Shown here one piece after another: positions 1 through 9,322 of a stretch of 64,000 bases of DNA (position 1 is the stretch's first letter; each line of letters opens with the position of its first letter). The notes beneath the pieces are model-generated. The model saw only the letters and a list, made by a program, of their open reading frames with translations, made no database searches and was not told the origin of the DNA. The position numbers were made by a program, and so were the translations under genes. The DNA is from an uncultured Ruegeria sp. (GTDB lineage Bacteria; Pseudomonadota; Alphaproteobacteria; Rhodobacterales; Rhodobacteraceae), in NCBI RefSeq assembly GCF_947497005.1, contig NZ_CANMFF010000006.1:124001-188000 (forward strand), in the 5' to 3' direction.

Positions 1-651
1 GGCGTGGATGAAACCGGCCGTCCAATCTTTGCCGAAGACAACCGCCCTGGCGATCCAACATCGGCCGCAGACGGCAAGAAGGGAGAAGTGATCTTTGCGT
101 CGCCTTCTTTCCTGGGCGGCAAGAATTGGATGCCGATGTCTTTCTCGCAACGTACCGGTAACTTCTATGTGCCGTCCAACGAATGGGGCATGGATATCTG
201 GAACGAGCCGATCACCTACAAAAAAGGGGCCGCTTATCTTGGCGCTGGCTTTACCATCAAGCCAAACTACGAGGATCACATTGGATCGCTCAAGGCTATT
301 GATCCGGATACCGGCGAATGGAAGTGGGAATACAAGAACGACGCACCGCTTTGGTCGGGTGTGATGACAACAGCCGGAGGGCTGGTGTTCTTTGGCACGC
401 CCGAAGGTGAGTTTATCGCGTTGGACGACGAGACCGGCGAAAAACTTTGGTCATTCCAGACCGGCTCAGGCATCGTTGGGCAACCCGTTACGTGGGAGCA
501 GGATGGAGAACAGTATGTCTCGGTCATATCCGGCTGGGGAGGCGCGGTTCCGCTTTGGGGCGGTGAGGTGGCCAAAAAAGTCAACTACCTGAACCAGGGC
601 GGCACGTTGTGGACCTTCCGCCTGCCGAAGGAACTGGCTTCGGCGAACTGA
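1..651 (+). CDS. Quinoprotein (PQQ) alcohol dehydrogenase, C-terminal part
   Basis: The frame is open from the first base, so the gene is cut by the window edge and only about the last 216 residues are present. They look like the final blades of an eight-bladed PQQ beta-propeller. [15 protein letters not shown] and [13 protein letters not shown] resemble ExaA-type quinoprotein ethanol dehydrogenases, as do the tryptophan-docking motifs [20 protein letters not shown] and [11 protein letters not shown]. Such enzymes are periplasmic and oxidise primary alcohols to aldehydes, passing electrons to cytochrome c. The active-site residues that separate Ca-dependent from lanthanide-dependent enzymes lie outside the window. 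The regulator, FIST protein and hybrid kinase that follow fit alcohol-oxidation control. The family call is firm; ethanol rather than methanol preference is inferred. Confidence 0.9.
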   Translation, partial: GVDETGRPIFAEDNRPGDPTSAADGKKGEVIFASPSFLGGKNWMPMSFSQRTGNFYVPSNEWGMDIWNEPITYKKGAAYLGAGFTIKPNYEDHIGSLKAIDPDTGEWKWEYKNDAPLWSGVMTTAGGLVFFGTPEGEFIALDDETGEKLWSFQTGSGIVGQPVTWEQDGEQYVSVISGWGGAVPLWGGEVAKKVNYLNQGGTLWTFRLPKELASAN

Positions 652-673
652 CTCCAATCAATTCAACACTCCG

Positions 674-706
674 ACGCGCGCCCTGTGATCCGGGCGCGCG
701 TTTTTA
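674..706 (+). terminator. Rho-independent terminator after alcohol dehydrogenase
   Basis: A perfect 10-bp stem (674-683 with 692-701, acgcgcgccc) has an 8-base loop and leads into a T run at 701-705. It starts 22 bp after the dehydrogenase stop codon and separates that gene from the following response regulator. Confidence 0.85.
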
Positions 707-793
707 TACGACCTTCCGCCAGTATGCGTGGTTTTCTTTGGTTGCTAGGATTGGTTAGGCTGGAGACCATTTGAACGCAAAAGGCTGAACTTA

Positions 794-1477
794 ATGCTTG
801 CTGAATCCGCCGGACGAAACGATTTCGAAAATGTGCTGATCGTGGATGACCATCCGTTGTTCTGCGACGCCCTTTCAATGACTCTGCAAAGTGTGGCCCG
901 GATCGGTGAAATTCACACGGCAGATCGGTTGGAAGGCGCAATGGATTTGCTGGCGGGCGGGTTAAAACCCGATGCGGTCATGCTGGACCTGAACTTGCCG
1001 GATGTAGACGGGCTGGACGGCCTCGTTCGTCTGAAGGCTGCGGCTAACGCTCCTGTTATTGTCGTGTCATCGCTGGCGGATAACCGCGTTATCAGTCAGG
1101 TGATACAGGCTGGGGCGTCGGGTTATGTCCCCAAACACAGCCAACGTGAAGTGTTCCGTACGGCGTTCGAAACGGTTCACTCTGGTGAAATCTTTGTGCC
1201 TGAAGGTTGCGTGTTGATCGACGCAGAAGAAGTCGATGAACACAGCGACGCGGTCAACCGGCTTGCAACGCTGACAAATCAGCAGGCCCGCATCCTGCAA
1301 CTGATCTGCGAAGGCAAACTGAACAAGCAGATCGCCTATGACCTTTCGATCGCAGAAACAACGGTTAAGGCACATGTGACCGCAATCATGCGGAAACTGG
1401 GTGTGCAAAGCCGCACGCAAGCAGTTTTAATCGCCAAGAAAGCGTCTTTTGCCAGTGTCTTGCAAGATCAGGGTTAA
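794..1477 (+). CDS. NarL/LuxR-family response regulator
   Basis: This 227-residue two-domain transcription regulator has a receiver domain at residues 13-130. It shows the acidic pair D18/D19, phospho-acceptor D65 (MLDLNLPD), S92 and K114. A LuxR-type helix-turn-helix lies at about 158-215 (LTNQQARILQLICEGKLNKQ, then TTVKAHVTAIMRKLGV). Phosphorylation by a partner kinase should promote DNA binding; the likely partner is the hybrid kinase two genes downstream. The gene lies between a quinoprotein dehydrogenase and a FIST protein, an arrangement like the regulatory sets for PQQ-dependent alcohol oxidation in Pseudomonas (Exa/Erc/Erb). Control of the dehydrogenase is therefore a reasonable inference, but no operator was identified. 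Confidence 0.9.
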   Translation: MLAESAGRNDFENVLIVDDHPLFCDALSMTLQSVARIGEIHTADRLEGAMDLLAGGLKPDAVMLDLNLPDVDGLDGLVRLKAAANAPVIVVSSLADNRVISQVIQAGASGYVPKHSQREVFRTAFETVHSGEIFVPEGCVLIDAEEVDEHSDAVNRLATLTNQQARILQLICEGKLNKQIAYDLSIAETTVKAHVTAIMRKLGVQSRTQAVLIAKKASFASVLQDQG

Positions 1478-1523
1478 GCATCATAGTCTCACGTCATCGT
1501 CGCGCTTTTAGGGAGGAGGCACG

Positions 1524-2693
1524 ATGGACCAAGCAGTCGGGTGGGCGGCAGCCCAGGCCCGTGCGCCAGGCATCGTTAAAACGGCTTTTGCACAGTACGA
1601 CACCGGGCAGTCAATCGAGACGCTCGAACGCCAGCTGGGTGATGATCCGCTCGCGCTTGTCATACTGTTTGTCAGTCCAAACGCGGATGCGTCCGCCATC
1701 ATTGCCGAAGCCGAGAGCTCATTTCATCCGACCCCTGTCGTCGGCTGCACAACCGCCGGAGAGCTGGCGGATAATGGCTATTGCGAAGACCAGATCGTCG
1801 CGATCGGCCTGCCGCAATCCCATTTCGCAACGCGCACGGTCTTTGTTTCAGACCTGAACGATTTTGACGCCAACAGCATCATCAAAGAGATGATCCACAA
1901 CAGAAACGCGATGATTGAAACCTCGCCCGAATGGTACCATGAATTCACGTTTCTGATGATTGATGGGTTGTCGACAAAAGAAGATAAATTGACATCTGAA
2001 TTGGCCGTTGGCCTGGGTCCGGTACCTTTGTTCGGTGGATCGGCGGGGGATGGTACCCGGTTCGGGAGCACTTATGTTCTGCACGAAGGACAAGCGCGGA
2101 GCAATGCGGCTATCCTGACCCAGGTTCGCACGTGCTGCCCGATCAAAGTGTTCAAAACAGATCATCTTGTCCCGGCCGAGCGTCGTATGGTGGTGACCAA
2201 AGCGGACCCCGCCAAACGCATCGTTCAGGAAATCAATGCCGAACCCGCTGCGCGCGAATACGCCCGAATCCTGGGCAAGGACCCGGAACAACTGACGACA
2301 TTCACCTTTGCGGCCCATCCGGTCGTTGTGCAAATCGGCGGCCAGCACCATGTCCGCGCGATTCAGCAGGTGGCTGGTAACGGGGATCTCGTCTTTTTCT
2401 CGGCCATTGACGAAGGGCTGGTTCTGACCTTGGCCGAGCCCCGGGACATGGTCGAACATCTGCAGGAAGAGATCGGACTACTGACGGAGAAACGACAACC
2501 AGACACCATTCTGGGCTGTGACTGCATCCTTCGCCGGTTGGAGGCGCAGGAAAAACAGATGACACGGGATATTTCGGATATTCTGTCCCGCAATCGCGTC
2601 GTCGGGTTTTCGACCTATGGGGAACAGTACAATTCGATCCATGTGAACCAGACCCTGACCGGTGTTGCGATTTACCCGCCCGAGAAAGAGTAA
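1524..2693 (+). CDS. FIST-domain sensory protein
   Basis: This is a 389-residue protein with FIST N and FIST C domains (about residues 35-230 and 235-370). FIST domains are predicted small-ligand sensors, possibly for amino acids, and are usually linked to two-component or chemotaxis signalling. Recognisable pieces are the VVGCTTAGEL stretch near residue 75, GLGPVPLFGGSAGDG in the middle, and the C-terminal GFSTYGEQ. There is no signal peptide or membrane segment, so it is probably cytoplasmic. A very strong ribosome-binding site (gggaggagg, 1511-1519) fixes the start. The stop codon lies three bases before the hybrid kinase start, so the two are co-transcribed. I infer that FIST supplies the input for the kinase. 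Confidence 0.9.
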   Translation: MDQAVGWAAAQARAPGIVKTAFAQYDTGQSIETLERQLGDDPLALVILFVSPNADASAIIAEAESSFHPTPVVGCTTAGELADNGYCEDQIVAIGLPQSHFATRTVFVSDLNDFDANSIIKEMIHNRNAMIETSPEWYHEFTFLMIDGLSTKEDKLTSELAVGLGPVPLFGGSAGDGTRFGSTYVLHEGQARSNAAILTQVRTCCPIKVFKTDHLVPAERRMVVTKADPAKRIVQEINAEPAAREYARILGKDPEQLTTFTFAAHPVVVQIGGQHHVRAIQQVAGNGDLVFFSAIDEGLVLTLAEPRDMVEHLQEEIGLLTEKRQPDTILGCDCILRRLEAQEKQMTRDISDILSRNRVVGFSTYGEQYNSIHVNQTLTGVAIYPPEKE

Positions 2694-2696
2694 AGC

Positions 2697-4898
2697 ATGA
2701 TCGAGCATCTCACAGATCCCTCGGACTCGGTTGATCGTCAGAACGAAAAACTGAGGAAGATCGTCGAAGCGCTGATGCGGCGGGTTGAAGAGTCCACCGA
2801 CGCCTCGGGCGCGGCTTATGCTCAGTTTCAGCGCGCGGCGATGTTGGAACAAGAGGTCCGCGCCCGAACGGATGACCTTGAACGTGCACTTGAGCTTCTG
2901 AATGACTCCAATGCAAGGTTGGCGCAGGCCAACAAGGAAACCGAAGCGGCACGGGCCAATCTGGCCAACGCGATCGAAACAGTGCAAGAAGGGTTCGCCC
3001 TGTTCAATCGTGATGAAGAGCTGGTTCTGTGCAACAGTCGTTTTGGGTTGCACATGCCCGACATACAGGAACGGCTCAGCCCCGGATTACGCTTTAGCGA
3101 GTATGTTGAGCTGGTCAGCCAATCCGGGTTCCTGTCCTTGCCTGAGACTATGTCTTCACAGGACTGGGCCAAAAGCCGACTGGACCGGCACACGGATGAC
3201 CATGTTGTGTTTAACGTGCGTCTCGCCGGCAATCGATGGTCACAAGTGTCCGAACACCGCACAGCAGACGGCGGTACTGTGATCCTGCAAACCGACGTGA
3301 CAGATATCATGCGGATCGAACGGCAGGAAAGGGATCGAATTCTTGATGACAAGGCAAGACTGATCCGCGCCACACTTGAACATATCGATCAGGGCGTCTG
3401 TATTTTTGACAGCAAACACCGCCTGATCGGCTGGAACAACCGTGCAAGTGAGCTTTTGGCCATTCCGGTCACGCAGTTTCAGATGGGTACGCGATTTGAG
3501 ACTCTATCCAATCGCCTCAGCGCCAATATCAGCTTTCAGAAAGGAATTACCGAGGCGGATCTGTTGGATTGGGTCAGTCGGCAAATCTCTCGCCGACCCC
3601 TTCAATTCCAAATGCACCGGGGGCGATCTAAAATCTTGTCCGTCTATGCCCAGGAAATGCCTGACCGGGGCTTTGTTATTTCGTTTACCGATGTGACGGC
3701 AGAACGGAAGTCCGCTCAGGCTTTGTATGAAGCCAAGGAACTTCTGGAGCAACGAGTGGCATCGCGCACAATGGAACTGGCGGATGCTCTGAACGAGGCT
3801 GAACGAGCGAATGCATCAAAATCGCGATTTGTGGCGGCCGCCAGCCACGATCTGCTGCAGCCCCTATCTGCTGCAAAACTCTATGTCGCGTCACTGGGTA
3901 GTGGTTTGGACAAATGCGACGCTCAGACCGTCGCAACAAAGGCTGAAAGCGCGCTGAACAGCGTCGAACACATTTTGGAAGCCTTGCTGGATATTTCAAA
4001 GCTGGATTCCGGGCGGGCCAAGGCTCATTTGTCCACGGTGGCTGTAGGCGAGCTTTTTTCTCAAATGGAGGACGCCTTTCGGCCCGTCGCTCAGGCCAAA
4101 GGTCTGAACTTGAGTTTTGTCGACACAAAGGCACTGGTCACTAGCGATGCCAGCTATCTGCGGCGGATATTGCAAAACCTGCTATCGAACGCGATCCGGT
4201 ACACGGAAACAGGAAAGGTTTTGGTTGGTGTCAGACGGCGCAAGACCGCAATAGCACTCGAGGTCTGGGATACGGGCATCGGCATCGCACCAGATCAACG
4301 AGACATCGTTTTTCAAGAATTCCAGCGCCTACACTCCGATGCCAGCGCGGCAGAAGGCATGGGATTGGGCCTTGCAATCGTCGAGCGCGCTTGCGGGTTG
4401 TTGCAGCATCCGATCCAACTGCATTCGGAAGTAGGAAAGGGAACTGGGTTTTCCGTTGAAATTCCTTTGGCTCTGGCAGAACCGACCCCGGTGTCAAGCG
4501 TTTCAGAATCACATAACCCAAGTTCCGACTTTCTTGGCAACGCGATCGCGTTGCTGATCGAAAACGATGAAAACCTGCGCAGCGCGTTAACCATGACCAT
4601 CGAAGCTTGGGGTGTTGAAGTTCTGGAATGTGAAAGCGAAAAAGAGGCGGTCAATCTATTACGCGAGATTGGTATCCTCCCGGACTTTGTCGTCGCCGAC
4701 TTTCAATTGAACAATGGGAAAACAGGGATCGATGCCATACGCGCCCTGACACGAGAATATGGGTATCTGCCCGGCTGTATTATTTCAGCCAACCGATCAC
4801 CCGAACTTGTTAAGCAGTGCGAGCAGGCGAAGCTGCCTCTTCTCTATAAACCGATTGATCCGCAACTGCTCAGGTCAACACTGGAAAGCTCGATATAA
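2697..4898 (+). CDS. Soluble PAS hybrid histidine kinase/response regulator
   Basis: This 733-residue kinase has no membrane segment. In order it shows an N-terminal coiled coil (residues 15-95), two PAS-like domains (about 90-205 and 222-338), a second coiled coil, HisKA with phospho-acceptor H384 (AASHDLLQPLS), HATPase_c with N498 (NLLSNAIRYT), DTGIGIAP and GMGLGLAIVERA, and a C-terminal receiver with acceptor D668 (VVADFQLNNG). The HDLLQPL box is typical of the kinases linked to PQQ-alcohol oxidation regulons. The gene starts three bases after the FIST gene. A receiver at the end suggests a phosphorelay or self-inhibition. The partner is probably the LuxR-type regulator upstream. The ligand is not visible from sequence. 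Confidence 0.9.
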   Translation: MIEHLTDPSDSVDRQNEKLRKIVEALMRRVEESTDASGAAYAQFQRAAMLEQEVRARTDDLERALELLNDSNARLAQANKETEAARANLANAIETVQEGFALFNRDEELVLCNSRFGLHMPDIQERLSPGLRFSEYVELVSQSGFLSLPETMSSQDWAKSRLDRHTDDHVVFNVRLAGNRWSQVSEHRTADGGTVILQTDVTDIMRIERQERDRILDDKARLIRATLEHIDQGVCIFDSKHRLIGWNNRASELLAIPVTQFQMGTRFETLSNRLSANISFQKGITEADLLDWVSRQISRRPLQFQMHRGRSKILSVYAQEMPDRGFVISFTDVTAERKSAQALYEAKELLEQRVASRTMELADALNEAERANASKSRFVAAASHDLLQPLSAAKLYVASLGSGLDKCDAQTVATKAESALNSVEHILEALLDISKLDSGRAKAHLSTVAVGELFSQMEDAFRPVAQAKGLNLSFVDTKALVTSDASYLRRILQNLLSNAIRYTETGKVLVGVRRRKTAIALEVWDTGIGIAPDQRDIVFQEFQRLHSDASAAEGMGLGLAIVERACGLLQHPIQLHSEVGKGTGFSVEIPLALAEPTPVSSVSESHNPSSDFLGNAIALLIENDENLRSALTMTIEAWGVEVLECESEKEAVNLLREIGILPDFVVADFQLNNGKTGIDAIRALTREYGYLPGCIISANRSPELVKQCEQAKLPLLYKPIDPQLLRSTLESSI

Positions 4899-4944
4899 CG
4901 CGACACCTGAGCGGCACCAGTTATCTCGGTTAGCCGCAGAACTT

Positions 4945-5889
4945 TCAGATGTCTTCTGTCCGGGGATTGGCGTTGATTTGCTCCAGCATCGATAAGACTT
5001 CTGCCTTCCATCCCGCTTTGATCTTCAGCGCCAACTGCGAAGGAGGTCGATGGCTTGGCGAAAGGATCGCGTATTCATACCTGAGAGGGCCCTTGAACGG
5101 CAGGAAAACGACACGGCCGTTGGACATATTCAACTTCCGTTCTGTCACGACTGTCAAAGGATCGACAATCGTGCAGCATTGACCCGATCCAACGAAGGGA
5201 ATGAGTGGCAGGAAATACTGGCACGTCACGTTTGGCGTGTAGGTGGCCGAGACCATCTGAAAAGCACGCTGCACTTTCTTCTGAAAAGGGTGCGTGTCAT
5301 ATAACCCACCCATTGGAACACCATCGAGATCAGAAATCGTCAGGGCCTTTTCTCGGGCTAACGGATTGTCTCTGTCCATCGCGCAAAAGCAATCTCCACT
5401 TATGATCTCTGCCGAGAATTGTGGTGTTTTGCCAACCGGATGCTCGAAATCGGCAAACCCGAAATCGATGTTCTGAGTTCCCGCCAATTCCATAATCTGA
5501 GGCGAGCTGCGGGTCGAAAGTGTGACCCGAATGTCCGGATTTCCACCGACCGAGCGACTAATAAAATTAGGGAAGGCAAAAATGGAGGGCCCTGGCATAG
5601 CGGCAATATTCAGATTGCCGGAGCTTCCTTTAAGAAGCCCATGCATAGTGCTGGAAATAATAGATAATCTGTCAAGAACGCCGGTGGTTTCGGCAAGTAG
5701 ATAACGGGCCTCAGGCACCGGGATCAAACGTCTCCCTTTCCGCTCAAATAGCGTCAGTCCAAGACTTCTTTCCAGGTTCTTGATTGCAAGGCTGATGGCC
5801 GGTTGCGTCCGGTTCAGGTTCTTTGCGGTTTGAGAGATAGAGCCTGTCTCCATCACCTCACGAAATACGGTCAATTGAGTAAGATTCAT
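4945..5889 (-). CDS. LysR-family transcriptional regulator
   Basis: This is a 314-residue LysR regulator. It has an N-terminal winged helix-turn-helix at residues 1-60 (FREVMETGSISQTAKNLNRT, then SLAIKNLERSLGLTLFERKGR) and a periplasmic-binding-like effector domain from about 90 to 295. I chose the ATG at 5889 over a TTG two codons upstream. It is divergent from the TAXI-TRAP receptor gene with about 125 bp between starts, the classical LysR arrangement, so it probably controls that transporter and catabolic operon. The intergenic stretch is AT-rich and has an atac-N5-gtat palindrome at 5888-5900 overlapping its own start, which could serve autoregulation. The effector is unknown, but the linked enzymes suggest an amino-acid-like compound. 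Confidence 0.9.
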   Translation of the reverse strand: MNLTQLTVFREVMETGSISQTAKNLNRTQPAISLAIKNLERSLGLTLFERKGRRLIPVPEARYLLAETTGVLDRLSIISSTMHGLLKGSSGNLNIAAMPGPSIFAFPNFISRSVGGNPDIRVTLSTRSSPQIMELAGTQNIDFGFADFEHPVGKTPQFSAEIISGDCFCAMDRDNPLAREKALTISDLDGVPMGGLYDTHPFQKKVQRAFQMVSATYTPNVTCQYFLPLIPFVGSGQCCTIVDPLTVVTERKLNMSNGRVVFLPFKGPLRYEYAILSPSHRPPSQLALKIKAGWKAEVLSMLEQINANPRTEDI

Positions 5890-6015
5890 ACTCAAAGTAT
5901 AAGTAAAACTTCTGTATAGTTAAATATAACAAATTTGTATTTATGATAATTCTCCATAGGCTGGATGGATCAGAGTTCGAACGAACCGAATCCAAGGATC
6001 CAAAACTGGGAGCAT

Positions 6016-7026
6016 ATGATGAAACTGATGAAATGCCTTACGGGTTTGGCTTTGGCTGGCGCACTGGCCGCGCCTGCTTTTGCACAGGACCCGACCTTTT
6101 TCCGCATTGGCACTGGCGGCGCTGGCGGCACCTATTTCCCGATTGGCGGGACCATCGCCAACGGGATTTCGGCTCCTCCCGGATCGCGCCCCTGTGAAGA
6201 GGGCGGACAGTGCGGCGTACCCGGCCTGATCGCGATTGCACAATCGACAACAGCGTCGGTCTTTAACAATGCTGCCGTGCAGAACGGCGAGCTTGAAGCC
6301 GGACTGGCCGCGGCTGATGTAACGCGCTCGATGTATCTGGGCGAAGGCAAGTTCGACGGAAAACCCCACCCCAAGCTGCGCATCGTCGCCAACCTGTTCC
6401 CCGAAGACTTGCATCTGGTTCTGCCTGCGGGCCAGACCATCAGCGATCTGAGTGATCTGGAAGGCAAACGCGTAGGTATCGCACAGGCAGGTTCCGGCAC
6501 ACAGGTGGCCGTGCTCCAAATGTTGGACGCTTGGGGTGTCAACCGTGACAACATGGACGAGGCTGAGTTGAACAACAGCCAAAGCGCAGAGAGACTGGCC
6601 GATGGTCAGCTGGACGCCTATTTCTACGCTGCGGGCTGGCCTGTTGCCGCGATGGTGCAACTGTCTTCGACCAAAGGTATGAACCTCCATTCCTTCAGCG
6701 ATGAAGACCTGGCCAAGATCAACGAGGTTATTCCGGCCTATATTCCGTCCGCCATACCGGGCGGTGTGTATGAAGGTATCGATGCTGAAACCAAGACCCC
6801 TGCGGTCAGTGCCATGCTGGTGGTATCCTCGGACCTGTCGGATGAGCTGGTTTATGGCCTGACCAAGGCCCTGTGGAACGACAATACCCGCAAACTGCTG
6901 GATAACGGTCATGCCAAAGGTAAGCAGATTACTGCGGATACCGCATTAGATGGCGTCCAGGCCCTTGGCGTTCCGCTGCATCCGGGTGCCGAGAAGTTCT
7001 ATAAAGAAGCAGGCCTTCTGCAATAA
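6016..7026 (+). CDS. TAXI-family TRAP transporter solute receptor
   Basis: This secreted binding protein is about 336 residues long. I start it at the ATG at 6016, after tgggag, because this gives a clean signal peptide (KLMKCLTGLALAGALAAPA, cut near AFA-Q). An upstream in-frame ATG at 5965 would bury the signal. The mature protein begins with the TAXI hallmark FRIGTGGAGGTYFPIGG and continues with GAGTQVAVLQML-like and PAYIPSAIPGGVY segments. TAXI receptors deliver organic acids or amino acids such as glutamate to a fused TRAP permease, which is the next gene. The LysR gene upstream is the likely regulator. Family call is firm; substrate is unknown. Confidence 0.93.
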   Translation: MMKLMKCLTGLALAGALAAPAFAQDPTFFRIGTGGAGGTYFPIGGTIANGISAPPGSRPCEEGGQCGVPGLIAIAQSTTASVFNNAAVQNGELEAGLAAADVTRSMYLGEGKFDGKPHPKLRIVANLFPEDLHLVLPAGQTISDLSDLEGKRVGIAQAGSGTQVAVLQMLDAWGVNRDNMDEAELNNSQSAERLADGQLDAYFYAAGWPVAAMVQLSSTKGMNLHSFSDEDLAKINEVIPAYIPSAIPGGVYEGIDAETKTPAVSAMLVVSSDLSDELVYGLTKALWNDNTRKLLDNGHAKGKQITADTALDGVQALGVPLHPGAEKFYKEAGLLQ

Positions 7027-7052
7027 TCGAAACTGCGTCTAAGCGTTTCCTC

Positions 7053-7074
7053 CGGTGCCCCTTTCGGGGCACCG
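7053..7074 (+). terminator. Intercistronic hairpin between TAXI receptor and permease
   Basis: A perfect 9-bp stem (cggtgcccc at 7053-7061 with 7066-7074) has a tttc loop and lies 27 bp after the receptor stop. No T run follows. It is therefore more likely an mRNA-stabilising or attenuating hairpin that keeps receptor mRNA above permease mRNA than a full terminator. This role is inferred. Confidence 0.55.
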
Positions 7075-7107
7075 AACACTAGAATTTTGCGAAATCAGGG
7101 GGCCATC

Positions 7108-9321
7108 ATGTCCGACACTCAGAAACTTGATGACCATGAACTGACAGCCGAGGAATTGGCGGCCATCGAAGAGCAGTTCGACGAAGGCGCCGCCGTCCGG
7201 CAGGTCACCCCTGTAACTGGCAAGGTGCTACGAGTCGTTGCCCTGATCTTTGCCTTCTATGAATTCCTGACCGCCGGGTTTGGTCTGCCTGCCGATCACT
7301 GGCATATGGGCATCTATCTGGCGGGCCTGTTCATTTTGGTCTATGCGACCATCCCGATCATCAGTGCCAAAAGCCTTTATGCGCTAAAAGTAAGCCGGTT
7401 CCGCATCGGCAACATCCCTCTCTATGATCTGGTTTTCATGGCGTTCGGCATCATGGCGGCCCTGTATGTCGGCTTCGCCTGGCGCGGCATTCCGTTCCTG
7501 GGGATCGAAGAACAAACGTTCCGCATGGGCAACCCGAACAACTATGATGTATTCCTCGGCGTCGTCATTATCCTGCTGGTGCTGGACATCGCGCGCCGCA
7601 CGTTGGGCTGGGTGCTGCCGCTGATCATCTGTGTATTCATCTCATACGCCCTGCTTGGGCCTTACTTCCCCGGCTTGTTGAAACATCCTGGCGTCAACTT
7701 CAAAACCTTCGTTTCGTCGATGTATTTCCCGCAGGAAGGCATCTATGGCGTCACGCTTTGGGTGGTCTCGACTATCGTCTTTCACTTCGTCCTGTTCGGC
7801 GTCATCGCGCAGCGTACCGGTTTGGGACAACTGTTCATCGATAACGCCACCATTTTGGCGGGCCGCTATACTGGCGGCCCGGCAAAAGTGTCGGTGGTAT
7901 CCTCGGCCTTCTTCGGCACGATCTCGGGCTCTTCGGTGGCCAACACCGTTTCGACCGGCGCGCTGACAATTCCCAACATGAAGCGCCTTGGATATCCCGG
8001 CCATTTTGCGGGCGGGGTCGAAGCCGCGTCCTCGGCAGGTGGTCAGATCACTCCACCGATTATGGGAGCGGCAGCCTTCATCATGGCTGAGTTTCTCGAG
8101 GTGCCTTACACTACCATCGTGATTGCGGCGATCTTCCCAGCCCTCTTGCACTATGTCGGTGTATTTACGGTTGTGCACCTGATGGCGCGCAAGCTGAACC
8201 TGAAAGGTCTGTCGAAAGAACAGCTGCCGCAGCTCAAAGCTGTCTGGTCCGAAGGCTGGGCCAATATCGTGCCGCTAATCGGCCTGCTGGTGGTCCTGTT
8301 CACAGGTTACACGCCATTCATGTCGGCCTTCTGTGGCATTTCACTGGCGGTGATCGCCGGTATGTCACGGATCAAGCAGCCTCCGACATTGATCTATGCT
8401 GCAGCTTTCCTGGCCTTTGTGTTGTGGAAGTTTTCGGATGGCGGCTTTGACCTGACCATGACCGCAATCCTGTGCGGCCTGTCGGTGATCGCCTCGCTGA
8501 ATCCGCAGAAACGTATCGAAGTGCCCGAGATGCTTCAGGCAGTGGAACTGGGCGTAAAATACTCGCTGGCCGTGGGCGCCGCTGCCGCTGCAGTCGGCAT
8601 CGTAGTGGGCGTGATCAACACCACCGGCATCGGTTTCCGCATCGGCTTTATGGTGACACAGGGCGCGGGCAACCTGGCAGCGGATCTCTACAACATGATC
8701 TCGTTCGGCAGTTTCCAGCTGTTTGCTATGGAAGACCTGCAACTGTTCATCTCGTTGGTCTTCATCGCTATTGTCTGCATCTTGATGGGGGCCGGTATTC
8801 CCACCACCGCGCTTTACATAATGCTGGTATCAGTCGCACAGCCTGCGCTGGCGCAGTTGGGTGTTCCACCCATCGCGAGCCATCTGTTCGTGTTGTATTA
8901 TGGCGTGGTGTCCGAGATAACCCCACCGGTCTGCACGTCGGCCTATGCAGCGGCAGCGATTGCGAATTCCAATCCGTTTAGAACCGGACTTTCCGCCTTT
9001 ACGCTTGGGTTGGGCAAGGTGATCGCGCCGATGGCGTTTGTCTATGCCCCGGTTCTGCTGTTCGTATCGTCCACCGGGTTTGATCTATGGGAATTCACCT
9101 ATACCGCATCCAGCTGTATTGCCGGGGTCATCGCCCTGTCAGCGGCCGTCGTCGGTTACTGGTTGCAACCTCTCAACATGATCTCGCGCATCCTGATGGC
9201 CATCGCCGGGATCATTTTTGTGGCCCCAACATTGACAGCTGACTTGATCGCACTTGCGGTGGCATCACCGGTCATTGTCACACAATTGATCGCCCGCTCC
9301 CGGACTCAAGCAACGGCCTGA
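7108..9321 (+). CDS. TAXI-type TRAP transporter fused permease (DctQM-like)
   Basis: This roughly 737-residue multi-spanning inner-membrane protein fuses the small (4TM) and large (12TM) TRAP permease subunits, as is normal for TAXI systems. The start is the ATG at 7108 after caggggg; a TTG seven codons upstream is less likely. A hydrophilic N-tail of about 45 residues precedes the first membrane helix. DctM-like motifs include SGSSVANTVSTGALTIPNMK near residue 270, EAASSAGGQITPPIMGAAAF, and late in the protein GAGIPTTALYIMLV and SEITPPVCTSAYAAAAIA. It should use a sodium gradient to import the solute bound by the preceding receptor. The oxidase gene begins one base after its stop codon, so import and catabolism are coupled. 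Confidence 0.93.
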   Translation: MSDTQKLDDHELTAEELAAIEEQFDEGAAVRQVTPVTGKVLRVVALIFAFYEFLTAGFGLPADHWHMGIYLAGLFILVYATIPIISAKSLYALKVSRFRIGNIPLYDLVFMAFGIMAALYVGFAWRGIPFLGIEEQTFRMGNPNNYDVFLGVVIILLVLDIARRTLGWVLPLIICVFISYALLGPYFPGLLKHPGVNFKTFVSSMYFPQEGIYGVTLWVVSTIVFHFVLFGVIAQRTGLGQLFIDNATILAGRYTGGPAKVSVVSSAFFGTISGSSVANTVSTGALTIPNMKRLGYPGHFAGGVEAASSAGGQITPPIMGAAAFIMAEFLEVPYTTIVIAAIFPALLHYVGVFTVVHLMARKLNLKGLSKEQLPQLKAVWSEGWANIVPLIGLLVVLFTGYTPFMSAFCGISLAVIAGMSRIKQPPTLIYAAAFLAFVLWKFSDGGFDLTMTAILCGLSVIASLNPQKRIEVPEMLQAVELGVKYSLAVGAAAAAVGIVVGVINTTGIGFRIGFMVTQGAGNLAADLYNMISFGSFQLFAMEDLQLFISLVFIAIVCILMGAGIPTTALYIMLVSVAQPALAQLGVPPIASHLFVLYYGVVSEITPPVCTSAYAAAAIANSNPFRTGLSAFTLGLGKVIAPMAFVYAPVLLFVSSTGFDLWEFTYTASSCIAGVIALSAAVVGYWLQPLNMISRILMAIAGIIFVAPTLTADLIALAVASPVIVTQLIARSRTQATA

Positions 9322-9322
9322 C

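Noticed and set aside
5941-6912. A 323-codon minus-strand frame opposite the TAXI receptor
   Set aside because: The plus strand encodes a clear TAXI receptor with signal peptide. The antisense frame has no recognisable domain.
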